Part shown: positions 11,465-24,300 of the stretch, one piece after another | Layout: each line of letters opens with the position of its first letter | How positions within the stretch are numbered: the stretch's first letter is position 1 | The notes under the pieces: generated by a model | The model's database searches: none | Told to the model about the DNA's origin: nothing | The model's input: the letters and a program-made list of their open reading frames with translations, nothing else | Translations under genes and position numbers: made by a program | Source of the DNA: Ipomoea triloba | Lineage: Eukaryota; Streptophyta; Magnoliopsida; Solanales; Convolvulaceae | Reading direction: 5' to 3' | DNA: 64,000 nucleotides | NCBI RefSeq assembly: GCF_003576645.1 | Contig: NC_044929.1 | Span: 22,697,068-22,761,067, forward strand

Positions 11465-11879
11465 GGGTCACACTTGGGTGAGACCATCTCACGGATCCTT
11501 GTTCGTGAGACGGGTCGGGTCGGATCAAAGCACCATGCAAATGTCATACTTATATGCTCAAATATAACACTAATCAATAATACAATTTTTGTTACTTATA
11601 AGAGAAAAAGTATTACATTTTTCATAATAAGTAATGTTGACAAGTGTCCCTTACTTATAAGGGCAAATATAATACTTTTGAGGACAAATGTAATACTTTT
11701 AAATCATTGTATTTTTCCTTAAAAGTATTACATTTACCCTTATAAGTAACAAAAATTTTATTCCTGATTAGTATTACATTTGAGCATATAAGTATGACAT
11801 TTGTGCATATAAGTGTTACATTTGCATCTCGACCCGACCCGACCCGTCTCATGGTGAGACGGTCTCACACAAGTTTTTG
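11465..11879. mobile_element. MULE-type MITE with 11-bp target-site duplication
   Basis: The 415-bp element is bounded by CCATGTAATAA at 11454-11464 and 11880-11890. Its ends are inverted: the left end contains ACTTGGGTGAGACCATCTCA and the reverse complement of the right end contains ACTTGTGTGAGACCGTCTCA, each followed inwards by GACGGGTCGGGTCGG. Inside are inverted stretches such as AAAGTATTACATTT. An 11-bp duplication fits Mutator-like elements. No transposase is present. Confidence 0.85.
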
Positions 11880-11890
11880 CCATGTAATAA

Positions 11891-13035
11891 TATATTACGT
11901 TCCCAAAATAAATAGAAAATGAGGTTAAAATATTAAAATATTTTTTAGATGACAAGGTAAAGCTATAGCCACTACCCGATGGTGTGTGCTGGATAAACTC
12001 CGCTCCTGTATAATAGTTCGCAATTCATAAGTGAGAGATAATTAATTGCATTAAGAAATATTTAAATATTTGTACTTTATAGCTATAGGAAAAGATCGAA
12101 ATACAATTTTAGTCCATCAATTGTTCATTACTAGCGGTTTTAGTCTCTAACTTTTAACCGTTACAATATATACCCCTAATTCTTCAAAAAAGTTGCAGTT
12201 TTAATTTTTTGGAGCAACAAAATTATTAAACTCTATTAAAATTTTACTTAGTACATGGATGGGTATTTTAGTACTTTTTAATGCCTCTTAGGCTCTTACT
12301 AAATAATCTTGTTCAGTCTCAATATTTCATTTGTAAAAGAAAAAATATGATCATAATTAACAGGGTTATGCAAGAAAAATAAGGGCGATGTGCAACAATT
12401 GAAAAGGAAAATTTTAGGGAAGAATGTTATCAAATCTCTATAATATGACGTTTAATAAAAATTGGACAAATTCTTTTTTCAATAATGAAATAATCGTCAT
12501 ATATAGTTTAGAGAAAGTTCTCACTTCTTTTGTAATAATCGATCTTATAGGAGATATAAATACTACTGAAATAATTCCATCTAACTTATAATTTTTTGAT
12601 ACGAGAATTATATTCTATCAAACTCGATTATTTTTTTTTGGAGCAAATAATCGCCATAATTGAACTGAACCATTTGAATCATGCCATATATGGTGTAAAT
12701 TAAAGGATAAGATCAGCAGGGAATAATATCGTTTAATTTATTTAATATTCACTTCTGATCAAACATGCAATTCAATGACATTAACATGTGGTGGGTGTAT
12801 CCTACGAGAGATATTCTCCAATAATATATTATATAATCCTATAATATTCAAATTAAATAAAATTGTCAGATTATATTTATTAACTTAGCCCTCGTATAAT
12901 TCTCAAAAAGAAGTAATCATAATAATATTAATAAATTTGACGATATTATCCCTAGATTTAACACTTATTTAACAGAAATATTAATAAATTTGACGATATT
13001 ACCCCTAGATTTAACACCTATTTAACAGAAATTTT
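11891..13035. other. Intergenic, AT-rich, with a 53-bp tandem duplication
   Basis: No gene seen. Positions 12925-13032 hold two near-identical 53-bp copies containing AAATTTGACGATATTA and CCTAGATTTAACAC. Confidence 0.6.
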
Positions 13036-13450
13036 GTTCGCTTGGTTCCGAGGGAGGGACGTGCCCCAACTCGTCTCGTCAGCTCCGTATGAGGGTGCCC
13101 GCCTTCTCATACGTAAATGACGGGATGTATCGGGTGCCCGCCTTCTCATACGTAAATGACGGGATGTATCGGCCACGACGCACATCCGGGCACACCGAGG
13201 GTTGACTCGGCACTGGTAGGCTCCGGCACAAGTAAGTCGATTTAAATGTTCGGCCGAATGCAGGAGCTGATAGTGTCGTCGTCGTCAAAAAACTCGGTGT
13301 TCGGGCGCCCTCATGAAGCGGGCAACACGGTAGCAATACCGGGCACTGGTATTCAACATCCAGCGCACACCGGCCACGACACGCATCGGATCGGTGCGTG
13401 GAACGCTCGCAGCCACGCCTTTCATGCGTACGTGCTGCGAGAAACAACAA
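13036..13450. repeat. GC-rich dispersed repeat with a 39-bp internal duplication
   Basis: The left part (GGTTCCGAGGGAGGGACGTG, CTCGTCTCGTCAGCTCCGTA) is shared with 34116-34245. A 39-bp unit (13093-13131) is repeated at once as 13132-13170, whereas the 34-kb copy has it singly. The remainder is GC-rich compared with its surroundings. The element type is not recognised. Confidence 0.7.
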
Positions 13451-14084
13451 CGGTAATTTTAACAGAGAACTATTTGTGGTAAAAAATGAAAGTCAGATGA
13501 CCATTTCCTGTAAGATTATAGAAGAGAGTGAATGGGCGGATTTCATTTCAATTTGTAAGATCCATAATCAACAATATTAGTACATTTTGTAGTGAAAATA
13601 AAATCAAACTAGTGTAATTTGCAGGCATTTGTAATTAATTTAAACATATAATCATTTTATAATTAAATAAATAATATTTTGATCTTTTTAAACATTTATA
13701 ACATTTTATTGTAAAATTAATTGAAAGATATCTTAGGTTCAATTATGTTCTTATTAGTTCAGATTCTATTGAAGTTTTTAAACATTACCTTTTAAATTAT
13801 TACTGCTATACAAAAATAATAAAACATTATTTTTACTATTTAAATTTTGATTATATTCAATAAGAAAGTAAAACATAACATTTACTTTTAACTATTAAAA
13901 AAGTGACATAAAGTCTACATGATAGGGGTAAATTAAAAACCGCCACTATCTATATGATCTTGACTTCAAATCAAACAAAATTGGTTTTAGAAACCTTATG
14001 AAATATAATAGAGTACTTTATTATTCTTCTAGATTTTTATCCCGTCCTTAAATTGCTTATGCTTATTCCCTGGACTTTTAACCT

Positions 14085-14589
14085 TCATGGCTCGTCCTTT
14101 AATTGCTTTTGGTCGTTGCTCCCTGCGCTTTTAGCCTGCTCTTCGTTGCTCCCTGCGTTTTTAAGCTCGTCCAATTTCTTATGGTCTTTGTTTCCTGGGC
14201 TTTTAATCTTCATGGCATCGAACTCGCCGGCTGCACATAAAAAATAACCTCAAAATTAGCTGTTAATTGATAGCTGTTTGGTATAATTTCTTTTCTCAAA
14301 AAACTAATTGAAAATACTGCTTTGAGTAGCCTTTTGAATTTTAGTATGCTTACTAACCAAACAACTAATAGTGATCAAATAAGTCAAAATTGACTGATAG
14401 GCTGGGCTTACCTGCATATGCTTTGGCGGTACATGTGACGTCACAATGCTGCTCGCATACAGGCCAAGAATGTCCTTTGTCTATGCAAGCGGGAAGGCAA
14501 GGATCGAAGCAATCCCTGTAAACCCCAGCTTCAGTGGTGGCGACAAGGACAAATAGAAACACTGCAACCAACTTCTGGGCAGTCGCCAT
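14085..14589 (-). CDS. Ole e 6-like secreted six-cysteine peptide with repetitive tail (copy B)
   Basis: Exon 1 is 14589-14412 and exon 2 is 14230-14085, 107 aa in all. A signal peptide covers residues 1-21. Cysteines lie at 27, 31, 35, 45, 49 and 53: C-x3-C-x3-C-x9-C-x3-C-x3-C, as in copy A. The intron (donor G|GTAAG, acceptor TATGTGCAG) sits in the same place as in copies A and C. Exon 2 encodes a 47-residue Lys/Asn/Gly/Ser-rich hydrophilic tail of three degenerate units (KIKSPGNKDHKK, KNAGSNEEQAK, KSAGSNDQKQLK). A further recognisable unit lies just past the stop in another frame. Family membership of the domain is clear; whether the tail is translated is inferred from splice signals. Confidence 0.82.
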
Positions 14590-14680
14590 TGTTACGTTAA
14601 ATTAGTTTATTTTGGTGTTTTTTTGTGTGTACATATTACAGTGTTGATTATATTATGGATGAGGAGCAATATGATAATGG

Positions 14681-14688
14681 TATTTATA
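14681..14688 (-). promoter_or_regulatory. TATA box of Ole e 6-like copy B
   Basis: TATAAATA on the minus strand, about 92 bp above the ATG. It sits in a context (GGTATTTATAGTTAAAG on the plus strand) conserved with copy C. Confidence 0.6.
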
Positions 14689-15230
14689 GTTAAAGCCATC
14701 TACGTAGGTTGTGGTGTTGCGTTGTTTTAGGATGCTTTAATAATTTAATTTGCGTACGAATTAAACCACTACCCAAACTAACAAACGTTTTCATCGGATT
14801 TATCACAAATTAATTAAATGTGGATCTGATGTAGTCTCCCTTAATTCATTAATCGCGTGGTTTAGTATTATTTATCAGAGTCATTAATATAATTGAACAA
14901 TTATTATATATTAATCGGTCTAGGGTTATATATGTAATGATATTTTTATTGTTAGTGCACAAACTATGTATAAAATAGCATATGTGAATATAAATGAACG
15001 AAAATGATTCATGAAAACGTAAGTTCCCGCTTTGATCAGAATTATCACAATTTTTTAGTTTTTTTTTCTCTCTTTGTGAGAAACCAAGATAGAGTTCAAA
15101 GATGAAATCCAACTTACAGTTATGGGCTCAATATTGGTGCTTTAAAAAACATGACTCGAGATGATAATGTAGTTAGGCCATGTAAATCGGTTTAAACATG
15201 GTCTAAGTATTATTATATTGTAATCAGTTT

Positions 15231-16994
15231 AGGGGAGGAGGTATTTAATCAAGATTTTTATTAGAGAATCTTTAAAAGTCCACTAATATTTATAACGGTA
15301 TTAAAAAGTTATGAACTGCAATGAAAGACCCTTTAATTTGCTTTTGTAGACAAGTGCCCCAAAGGTAGCCTTATAAGATTAGGTTACGACACTATCATAT
15401 ATTCTAGTAATAGTGACAACTTATTTGTAACAAATACTTAGTTGTCACAATATAATTACCATACTATATATCTGTGACTAAAAAAATAGTTATCACAATT
15501 ATCATACATAATAGTGTTGAACTATTTTTTAGTCACAAAAAAAGTATTTTTTTTGTGACTAAATTACGAAGTATTGCAAAAAATTACGAAGTGTTGCAAA
15601 AAATTTGTCACTGAATGTAATTCTTGTAGTGAGATTTTTAAATAATATTATTCTTTAGTAACTACAATATTGAAAAAGAAACATAATGAGTAAATTATCA
15701 TTCAAAATATTCAAATAAATAAATAAAAATTAAAGAACATTTAATAATATTCAAAAGAAGAATAACATAAATTTTTTTTAATGATGTAACTTTAATGATA
15801 CATGTAAGAAAAATTTTGTCAAATAAAAAAACAATAGTGCAATATTTGTAAAGTAATGTACCTTACATCATAGAAACATAAACACTAAATATTAACGTAA
15901 ATTTTACTGTGGACCGCGCATCAAAATGACGTCATTTTGATTAATAAAAACGGACAGATGAAACGGCCTCCATTTCGCGCCATTCACTTTCAGTTCATAT
16001 ACACTGCAGTTACATTTCAACACAACTCCAGTTACATTTCGATATAACTACAGTTTCATTCAATAATAAAAAAACACAAATGTGAAACTATTATTCAGTA
16101 TCAGTTCATATACACTGCAGTTACATTTCAACACAACTACAGTTACATTTCGATATAACTACAATTTTATTCGATAATATAAAAACACAAATGCGAAACT
16201 GTTATTTAGTATCAATTATACACTACAGTTACATTTCAACACAACCATTCGATAATATAAAAACAAATGTAAGACAGTATCTTTTGAGATGAACTGTAGT
16301 ATCAGTTACGGAGCTCCGTCTCCCACTTATTGAAACGACATCGTTTTGTGACCATGGTCCACAATGTAATGTGGACCGTGGTCCACGATATAACGGTTGC
16401 AGTACTAATACCATAATGACCTAAATCATTTCAAATAATATAAAAGCATAATTAAAATATTGAATCTTGTTCTAAATAATCAAAAGAAGATTAATTAAAC
16501 GAAAAAAACGGAAAAAAAAACCTAGAATTGTTTCTTTTTTCAACAAATACAAAAAAAAAATGATATTCAAGGTTCCTTATTTCTAAAATTCGATGCACAA
16601 CTTTGAATGCTATGTATATTGTCTGACTAAAGTTCATATTAAATTTTATATTATATATTTTTTAAAATATATATACTCTAACATATTCATATATAGTATA
16701 TGTTTAACAATTATATATGTTTAACTCTGACTGGGACGAGGTTCGAACATAAGACATTTCTTATATAAATTAATGAGTAAGTTAAAAATAATAAATAGTT
16801 AACAAAATATTTCGTTACTAAAGTTTACCCGGATGGAATGCAAGGTATTTAGAATAAATATATAATATAATAAAGATGAAAGTAGGAATAAAAAAATAAA
16901 AGTACTAAAATCAAAATAATATGAATCATTTATTTTAACAAACAATTGGACCAACATTTTTTAGTTCCCTTTATAATTTATTGGCTCTTATTAG

Positions 16995-16998
<4 letters not shown>
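15231..16998. other. AT-rich intergenic DNA with a TIR-like repeat
   Basis: No gene seen. Positions 15907-16394 look like a non-autonomous element. The ends carry GTGGACC-type inverted motifs, with TCAAAATGACGTCATTTTGA near the left end and GAAACGACATCGTTTTGTGA near the right. Inside are direct repeats of CAGTTACATTTCAACACAAC and CAGTTACATTTCGATATAAC. Related GTGGACC motifs occur near 35500 and 60090. I found no target-site duplication. Confidence 0.55.
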
Positions 16999-17081
<83 letters not shown>

Positions 17082-17509
17082 NNNNNNNNNNNNNNNNNNN
17101 NNNNNNNNNNNNNNNNNNNNNNNNNNNNNNNNNNNNNNNNNNNNNNNNNNNNNNNNNNNNNNNNNNNNNNNNNNNNNNNNNNNNNNNNNNNNNNNNNNNN
17201 NNNNNNNNNNNNNNNNNNNNNNNNNNNNNNNNNNNNNNNNNNNNNNNNNNNNNNNNNNNNNNNNNNNNNNNNNNNNNNNNNNNNNNNNNNNNNNNNNNNN
17301 NNNNNNNNNNNNNNNNNNNNNNNNNNNNNNNNNNNNNNNNNNNNNNNNNNNNNNNNNNNNNNNNNNNNNNNNNNNNNNNNNNNNNNNNNNNNNNNNNNNN
17401 NNNNNNNNNNNNNNNNNNNNNNNNNNNNNNNNNNNNNNNNNNNNNNNNNNNNNNNNNNNNNNNNNNNNNNNNNNNNNNNNNNNNNNNNNNNNNNNNNNNN
17501 NNNNNNNNN

Positions 17510-17590
<81 letters not shown>
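16999..17590. other. (AT)n microsatellite containing a sequence gap
   Basis: Pure (AT)n runs from about 16999 to 17081 and 17510 to 17588 flank 428 N at 17082-17509. The long reading frames predicted across it are artefacts of N and dinucleotide sequence. Confidence 0.97.
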
Positions 17591-17591
<1 letters not shown>

Positions 17592-18764
17592 CAATATAGT
17601 AGATATAATTGTTGGAAATGTATATAGTAATGGAGATTAATGTTTAATATGAATTGCCATGAAATTAAAGTTTAAATAATATTTGGAATTATGGACTTAT
17701 AAATATTTTTTTAGTTTGATAGAATGTTAATAGGAAATACAAATCCTCTGAAAGGTTGGACGAAAGAGTAATTAGTTCCGAGACCGAAACGTTAACATCC
17801 TAAAGGTTAATTTATATACAGCTTGACTCTAAAAGGTTGAAATTAACTCTTCGGATAATTATGTTGCTTAACCATTCGAAGGTTATCTCTTCGGATGGAA
17901 TTATCGATTCGGAAAGTCATTAACGATTTGGAAGGCTACCATTTGAAATACAGTTGGTTACGTTGCTTAACGATTCGCTGCATCACTCTTCACAATGATG
18001 TGGAATGATGAGTGATTTACGAAACTTAGGAAAGTGGTTATACACATGAAGATATCAAATGATCCGATATCAAATGTGTTCCATACCAGCAATTATTTTC
18101 GAACAATCTCTCTCTTCTTTCGATCATTTCTTATTTTATCTTTTTTTTTTTTTCAAAATACCTACCGAGATTTATTTGACATGATTATTTTTTGTCTTCT
18201 TCTGTCAACAAACATGGTTTACCATTGTTCTGGGTGAATTAGAGTTTTTTTTTTTTCACAAAAAAAGAAATATATAAATATAGTGGTCAACCCACTTTGT
18301 ATCAAAAAAGATTAAAATATGTATTTAACGTCATTTAAATGGACAGAAAATGATCATATCACAATAATACTAAGACCAATAGCTCATTAAAAAAAATAAA
18401 ATAAAAAAAGTAGAGGGACACCTAGAACAAAAAATGAAATTAACTCTTTTTAGAATATCAAATATTTTATATGTGAAATCAAAAAATTTGTATTACGTTC
18501 CAATAAAATATGTTGGGTTAATTAGCTCATGAGCTTAGTCTTACTTAACCGTTATTATATTTCTTTTTTTTCGACGTGAAGCAACTTCGGGCATAGCCAG
18601 CTCCCATGCATCGTGTGACCTTTTAGAAGGTGTTGTTGTACTACTTTAATTTAATGAGGATTAAATTTCATTTACTTATTTCCTCATTATCGATTATTTC
18701 ATGTTATCCATCATTATTAAAAATATTTTTGTTTTTGGTTATTTAGTTGAGGTGCATGGAATTT
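17591..18764. other. Intergenic, AT-rich
   Basis: No gene seen. Around 17740-17990 there are loose repeats of a GAAGGTT/TTCGGA-type motif, without clear unit length. Confidence 0.5.
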
Positions 18765-19343
18765 GCTGTAAGATTAGAGAAGAGAGTGAATGGGGATATT
18801 TCATTGCAATAATATTAGTGCATTTTGTAGTGAAAATAAAATCAAACTAGTGTAATTCGCAGACATTCGTAATTAATTTAAATATATAATCATATTTTAA
18901 TTAAATAAATAATATTTGACCTTTCTAAACATTTATAATATTTAATTTTCTTATTGTAAAATTAATTGAAATCTTCAATTATGTTTTTAACTTTTTATTA
19001 GTTTAGATTTCATGGAAGTTTTTAAACCCACTTTTTAAATTATAATAACTGCAATAATACGAAAATGATAAAATATCATTTTTACTATAGAAAAATAAAA
19101 TAAATGTTCGCTACTTTTTAAATTTTGATTTTATTGCATAAGAAAGTGAAACATGAGCTTTACTATCAACTGTCAAAAAAGTGACATACAGTCTTTCATG
19201 ATAGGGGTGATGAGAAAACCACCACTATTTCAAAATATGATCTTGACTTCAACTCAATAAAAATGAGTTTTAGAAACTCTATAATGTTTCACATTAAATA
19301 TAATATATTACTGTATTATTCGATCTTCTAGAGTTTTTCCCCG

Positions 19344-19933
19344 TCACTGCTTATGCTTGTTGCTTCCACTTCGAGCCTTAATGGCGTTCAGCTTGGCTGC
19401 ACATACAAAAAAACATCAAAATTATTTCCTAAAAAGAAAACTAATTTAATATATAAATGAGAACACATCATAGATTATGTTTTTTTTTTTTTTGGCATGG
19501 TTAGACTAATATGGATATACCAGTGGAGATTTATTATGAATTCAGTTTAGGTTACACCTAACACATTCTGACACTTTTTACTACTTAGAGTAACTTCGAG
19601 TAGATTTGATTCGTTTTATTTGACTTAACTAATCTAATTTGTCCTTGACCACACCCCAGCAAATTTTTAACTCTTTTCGAAGTTAGAGACAAATTGGATT
19701 ATTTTTCCAAAGCCACTCAATTAAGCCTGTATAGATTCAGGCTAAGTCATCCTAGTAGAGTAATCCACTCAACTAGCTAGACTAATCCAAATTTGCTTGA
19801 TGGCACATATATAATTTATCAATTAAACTAATCCAATTCATAGTTAACCACATGTCAGGACCTCTAAAGTTCTATATATTTGTCTAAATATAAATTACTA
19901 AATTCAACTAAATGATTAAATCACTAATACTAA

Positions 19934-19997
<64 letters not shown>

Positions 19998-20385
19998 GGG
20001 GATCAGGGATCAGAGTTGGAATCGAGGCGAAGAATGCTCTCCCCGTCCCCTCCCTGGTCCCCATCCCCGAGGTACTTTTTTTTTGACGGGTTCGATTCAA
20101 ATTCAATCAAAGTCACAAAGACGTATAAAATTTGATTGTTTTTAGTTAAATATAATACCGGGTCATATATATATATATACCTTTAAAATCCTTGACGGCA
20201 CAATCGATGTCACAACCCTTCTCGCATCTGATGATGTCTTTTGTGTCTTTTGCCTTGCTTATGCAAGCGGGAAAGCAAGAATCGAAACATTTCCTGTAAA
20301 CCGGAGAAACAGAGGCGTCAGTGTGGACGACGAGGACAAACATGGACACCAGAAACACTGCAACGAACTTCTGGGCAACTGCCAT
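19344..20385 (-). CDS. Ole e 6-like secreted six-cysteine peptide (copy C)
   Basis: Exon 1 is 20385-20181 and exon 2 is 19396-19344, 85 aa in all. The signal peptide covers about residues 1-25. Cysteines lie at 33, 37, 41, 54, 58 and 62: C-x3-C-x3-C-x12-C-x3-C-x3-C, with a slightly longer central loop than copies A and B. The tail exon adds 16 residues (ending SGSNKHKQ), equal to about one unit of the repeated tail of copy B. The intron is 784 bp and contains a (TA)n run. The start codon context (GCCATTGTTACG on the plus strand) is shared with copy B, as are the TATA region and flanks. Confidence 0.8.
19939..19994. repeat. (TA)n microsatellite in the intron of copy C
   Basis: About 28 TA units inside the intron 19397-20180. 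Confidence 0.9.
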
Positions 20386-20463
20386 TGTTACGTTTTATTC
20401 TGGTGTTTTATTGTGTGTATTGCAGTGTTTCGTTGAGATGACTATGGATGGGGTTGGGAATGG

Positions 20464-20471
20464 TATTTATA
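20464..20471 (-). promoter_or_regulatory. TATA box of Ole e 6-like copy C
   Basis: TATAAATA on the minus strand, about 80 bp above the ATG, in sequence conserved with copy B. Confidence 0.6.
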
Positions 20472-20740
20472 GTTAAAGGCCATTTTCGTAGGTTGTGGTG
20501 TTGCGTTGTTTAAGGATGATTTAATATAATTGAGCCACCCAAACTAACGTTTTCATCGGATTATATATATTTATCACAAATTGGTTAAATGTGGATCTGA
20601 TCTGGTCTCCCTTAATTCATTGCATTCCTAAATTAAATTAATTCAGGGCTGGGTTGTTTTAAGCACAAAACACCTTGTGCTCAGATTCAGATACAATGTG
20701 ATAGGGTCAGTTGTATTTAAAAAAAATGTTTACTTACTGT

Positions 20741-21160
20741 CACTGTTGCAAAAATCCCCGCCTAGACGCTAGGCGCTCCTGAACCGAGGCGAATTGCTCC
20801 ATAGGCGTCCGCCTAGCGCCTAACTCGGCCGACTGGGCCGAGTTGGTGGCCGACTAGGCTGAATTTGGCCGAGCTAACTCGCCCAACTCGGCAAAGTTAG
20901 CCGAGTTAACTCGAGCAAGTCGGTCTTGTTAATTTTATTATGACATATATATATATATTTAAATTTTATTTATTTATATAAGTAAGAGAAGTAAGAAATA
21001 TATATATAATATACTATATGACATACACCACACACATGAATTAATTTTTTGATTTTATAGGTCGCCGCCTAGAACCACCTAAGTACCGCCTAGGCGCCGC
21101 CTAGACCGCTTAGGCGCTAATCTACCGCCCAACTAGCGCCTAGCGCCTAATGCAACCATG
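20741..21160. mobile_element. hAT-type MITE with 8-bp target-site duplication
   Basis: The 420-bp element is flanked by CTTACTGT at 20733-20740 and 21161-21168. Its ends are CACTGTTGCAAAAATCC and, reverse-complemented, CATGGTTGCATTAGGCGC. Subterminal regions are full of CGCCTAGGCG-like motifs. An 8-bp duplication and the CA-TGTTGCA type terminus fit hAT. No transposase is present. Confidence 0.88.
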
Positions 21161-21345
21161 CTTACTGTTTCGATCAGATTTATCACAAATCTTGATGAGC
21201 TTTTTTTTCTCTTGTGAGAAATCAAGATATAGCCCAATGGTCTAACCCAACTTACAATTATGGGTCCGATGGTTGTGCTAAAAAACATAGGAGTCGAGAT
21301 GGCAATGTAATTAGGCTCATGTAGTTCAAATATGGTCCACATATT

Positions 21346-24300
21346 GTTATATATTAATCGGTTTAGTCTTATATCAGATTGGTTAGTTCGTTGGACAATT
21401 ATTATTATTATATATTAATTGGTCTATGTATAATGTATAAAATAGTATATATGTGAATATATACTAGTTTTTATATTGAGTACCAAAACAAACTATGTAT
21501 AAAATAGTATATATATGAATATAAATGAATGAGATGATTTCATGAAAACCACAAATATTGTTTGACTTAATCGAACCAATTCCACTGTTGTATGTGTGTA
21601 ATTAGGATCAACGTATATCAACGTGTTCAATAGACCAATTGGTCCAACAGTACTACTCAACGGGTCTATTGAACTCGTCGGGGAGCCTGCGCTCATCTAG
21701 GTTAGTTGTGCAATCCATTGTTGTACGTGTGCTGTGTAACTCGTTGTTGTGAGTTGTGGAGCATATTTTCGAGATTAGTTATTGAGCTCCTCGTTAAGTT
21801 GTATATGCATCAGCCAATTTCGGGATTCAACAATAAATTTAGGATCTATGGTCCATATTAGTTCACAGTTCTCAAATGGGACTAGTCTAGTCTCAAAATT
21901 ATGTGAGAAATCAAGATAAAGTTCAAAGATAGAATCCAACTTACATTTATGGGCCCAATGTTGGTGCTTAAAAACATGTGACTCGAAATGGTAACGCTTT
22001 AAACATGGTTCAAGTATTATTATTATATAGTAATCAGTTTAGTCTTGTATATAGGAGCTGTTAATTGGGCAAATATTATATATCAATCGGTCTAGCCTTA
22101 TATAACTACATTTTTACTATTAGTGTATTTTTGTAGTTAGCCCCATGTAGATTAGTTTAAGCATGGTTCATGTGTTACCATACTTAAATCGATCTGGTTG
22201 TGTATATAAAGCTATTAACTAAACAATTAATCACTCATAGGTCATAGCTCAACTATCATCCCTATAAAAAAATATATATCATATCTCTTTTCAATCATAA
22301 TGTTAAAACGACCATTTGCATTTGGGAGAACATTGAGATTTGATAAGGACTCAATTCGATCACTCTATTCTTATTAAATTTTTACTTTTCAAGTAAAAGT
22401 TGAAAGCAGGTAAAGAATGTGGTATGCTAAAGAGCATTATGTCAATTTTTTATTTGAAGAATAGTCAAATTTTACGGACACGATCCAAGATAAACTCGAA
22501 TTAGTTTCATAATGGTAAAAATATCACGTCATATGAAACATATACGTATTATTAACTCAATGAATTTTTTTTTTAATGAGGGAATACCCAAAGAACAATC
22601 AACTCTGGCTTCTCTAAATAAGACGCAAACATATCCTGATACAATCTCACATCAGTTACACAAGAAATTGTGGGGTAGTAGTTAAGTTTGGGCTAAACCT
22701 TACTCATGAGCTAGTTTTTTAATTTGTGGTGGAGTTAAAGGTTTTAGATAGAGTGTCATATCATATTCGAATCCCAATCCTGTCTTGTTAAGTGTCTCGC
22801 CGCTTTATTCTATTCTAACTTTTAATTTGTGGTAGAGTTAGGATCGTAGATTGAGCATAATATCATATTTGAACCTCAATTCTGTCAATGTCTCGCCCCT
22901 TATTCTATTCTCAGAAAACATGATTGATCCGGACATCCTAATCTCCATTAATAATCTCTAAACGCGGCATAATAATTGGATAACAACTTGAGGTTCCAAT
23001 AAAATTGATTGATGATGAGTTGATGTGAGGTGTGGTAGGGACAAACAAAACTTTATACTGTGCTGCCTACTTTAGGCCCAATAAATTGATTGCACTATGG
23101 CTATCTCCATTTATAATGAATGGAGAATGGATTAGATTGGACCTTGGTATTAGGTTTCTTTGGTGATCACCATTCTTTCATGTCATCAACACAATGGAGA
23201 AAATTTTCAATTCATTTGTTTGTGATAGGTTTTTTTTTTTTACTAGGCGATCATTGAATCAATTTAGAGAGACTCAGAGGCCAAAGTTCAACATCTTATC
23301 ATATCCATAAAGAAATATATGGTTTACGAGTTCTTTTTTTAGAACGAAAGATGTACAATTTGTGATTCTGTTTCAATAATATTTAAATAGTGTATATGAT
23401 GAGGATATGAGACTAAGGGGTATTGAATCCACAACCTCAAATATAACAACACAAGTTCTTAACCACCAAGTTACCATGCATTTTGTATATAAGAAGGTAG
23501 GACGTTCTATTTACCTGTATGGAGATCGTTGACATCCAGGTAGTGAGGGGACACATGTGTGACCAAGATTGGAGGCTGATCGATGTCGTACATTTGTCAA
23601 CCATGTCCTCTACACTATAAATAAGCATCATTCCCTTCCTTTAGAAATCAGTCATTGGCTCACAACCTCCCTCCTGGCCTAGTGGTTTGTGATCCTAGCC
23701 TATAATGCAGCAACAACATTATTATTCCTAGTCCACTATTTGGGGTATAGCTTTTATTATTTTATTTGGGTCGCTGTTTTGGGCTAATATCTCAAGCTTT
23801 GTACATATTATTTTGGCCTAGTGCCCCGAGCAATAATACTACTATTTTCATACTCATGTTCTGTACCTCTATACTCGATTTATGATGGACCCGCTCGGCC
23901 GCTCTTAACATAACCATCTTAAACTTAAAATATAGATTGAAAAAAAATAGTCATAAAGTCATAAGTCATAACTAAACTAAAATATAATAACATAAGACTT
24001 TTTATATAGTACAAATAGAACTGCATAGAGCTATATATAGTATACTTGATATATAATCAAGTGTTATATAATAACATAAGACTTTTTGTTATAGTACCAG
24101 TAAAACCGCATAGAGTTATGTATAGTATAGTTGATTATATCAAGTGTTATTGACATTAATACGAATATTACATTATATAACAAAAACTAATGCACATCAA
24201 TATTATTGATAGCGGTAACATATAAATTCATTATTGGATTTTGTTGGCTGTAATATTTGACCAGATATTTTGTATTTTCATGACTCATGAGAGAGTATGC

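Larger units (their letters stand above)
13490..15230. repeat. Duplicated block carrying Ole e 6-like copy B
   Basis: Gene B and its flanks resemble 18765-21345. Shared pieces include AGAAGAGAGTGAATGG and GAAAATAAAATCAAACTAGT downstream, AATGTGGATCTGAT upstream, and a distal piece (AAATCCAACTTACAGTTATG at 15100) with relatives at 21200-21300 and 21895-22030. Confidence 0.75.
18765..21345. repeat. Duplicated block carrying Ole e 6-like copy C
   Basis: Paralogous to 13490-15230 in the order 3' flank, gene, 5' flank and distal flank. It is longer because it has gained an (AT)n intron expansion and the hAT-type element at 20741-21160. Confidence 0.75.

Noticed and set aside
16730..16760. A GGTTCGAAC motif resembling a tRNA T-loop
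   Set aside because: No anticodon stem, D-arm or acceptor pairing can be built around it.
16946..17640. Long reading frames across the (AT)n and N gap (also at 32744-33689)
   Set aside because: They consist of Ile-Tyr repeats and undetermined residues; artefacts of microsatellite and N sequence.
23440..23910. A possible fourth LTR (TATA-like box, GC-richer segment)
   Set aside because: No terminal TG/CA pair with a matching 5-bp duplication could be found.
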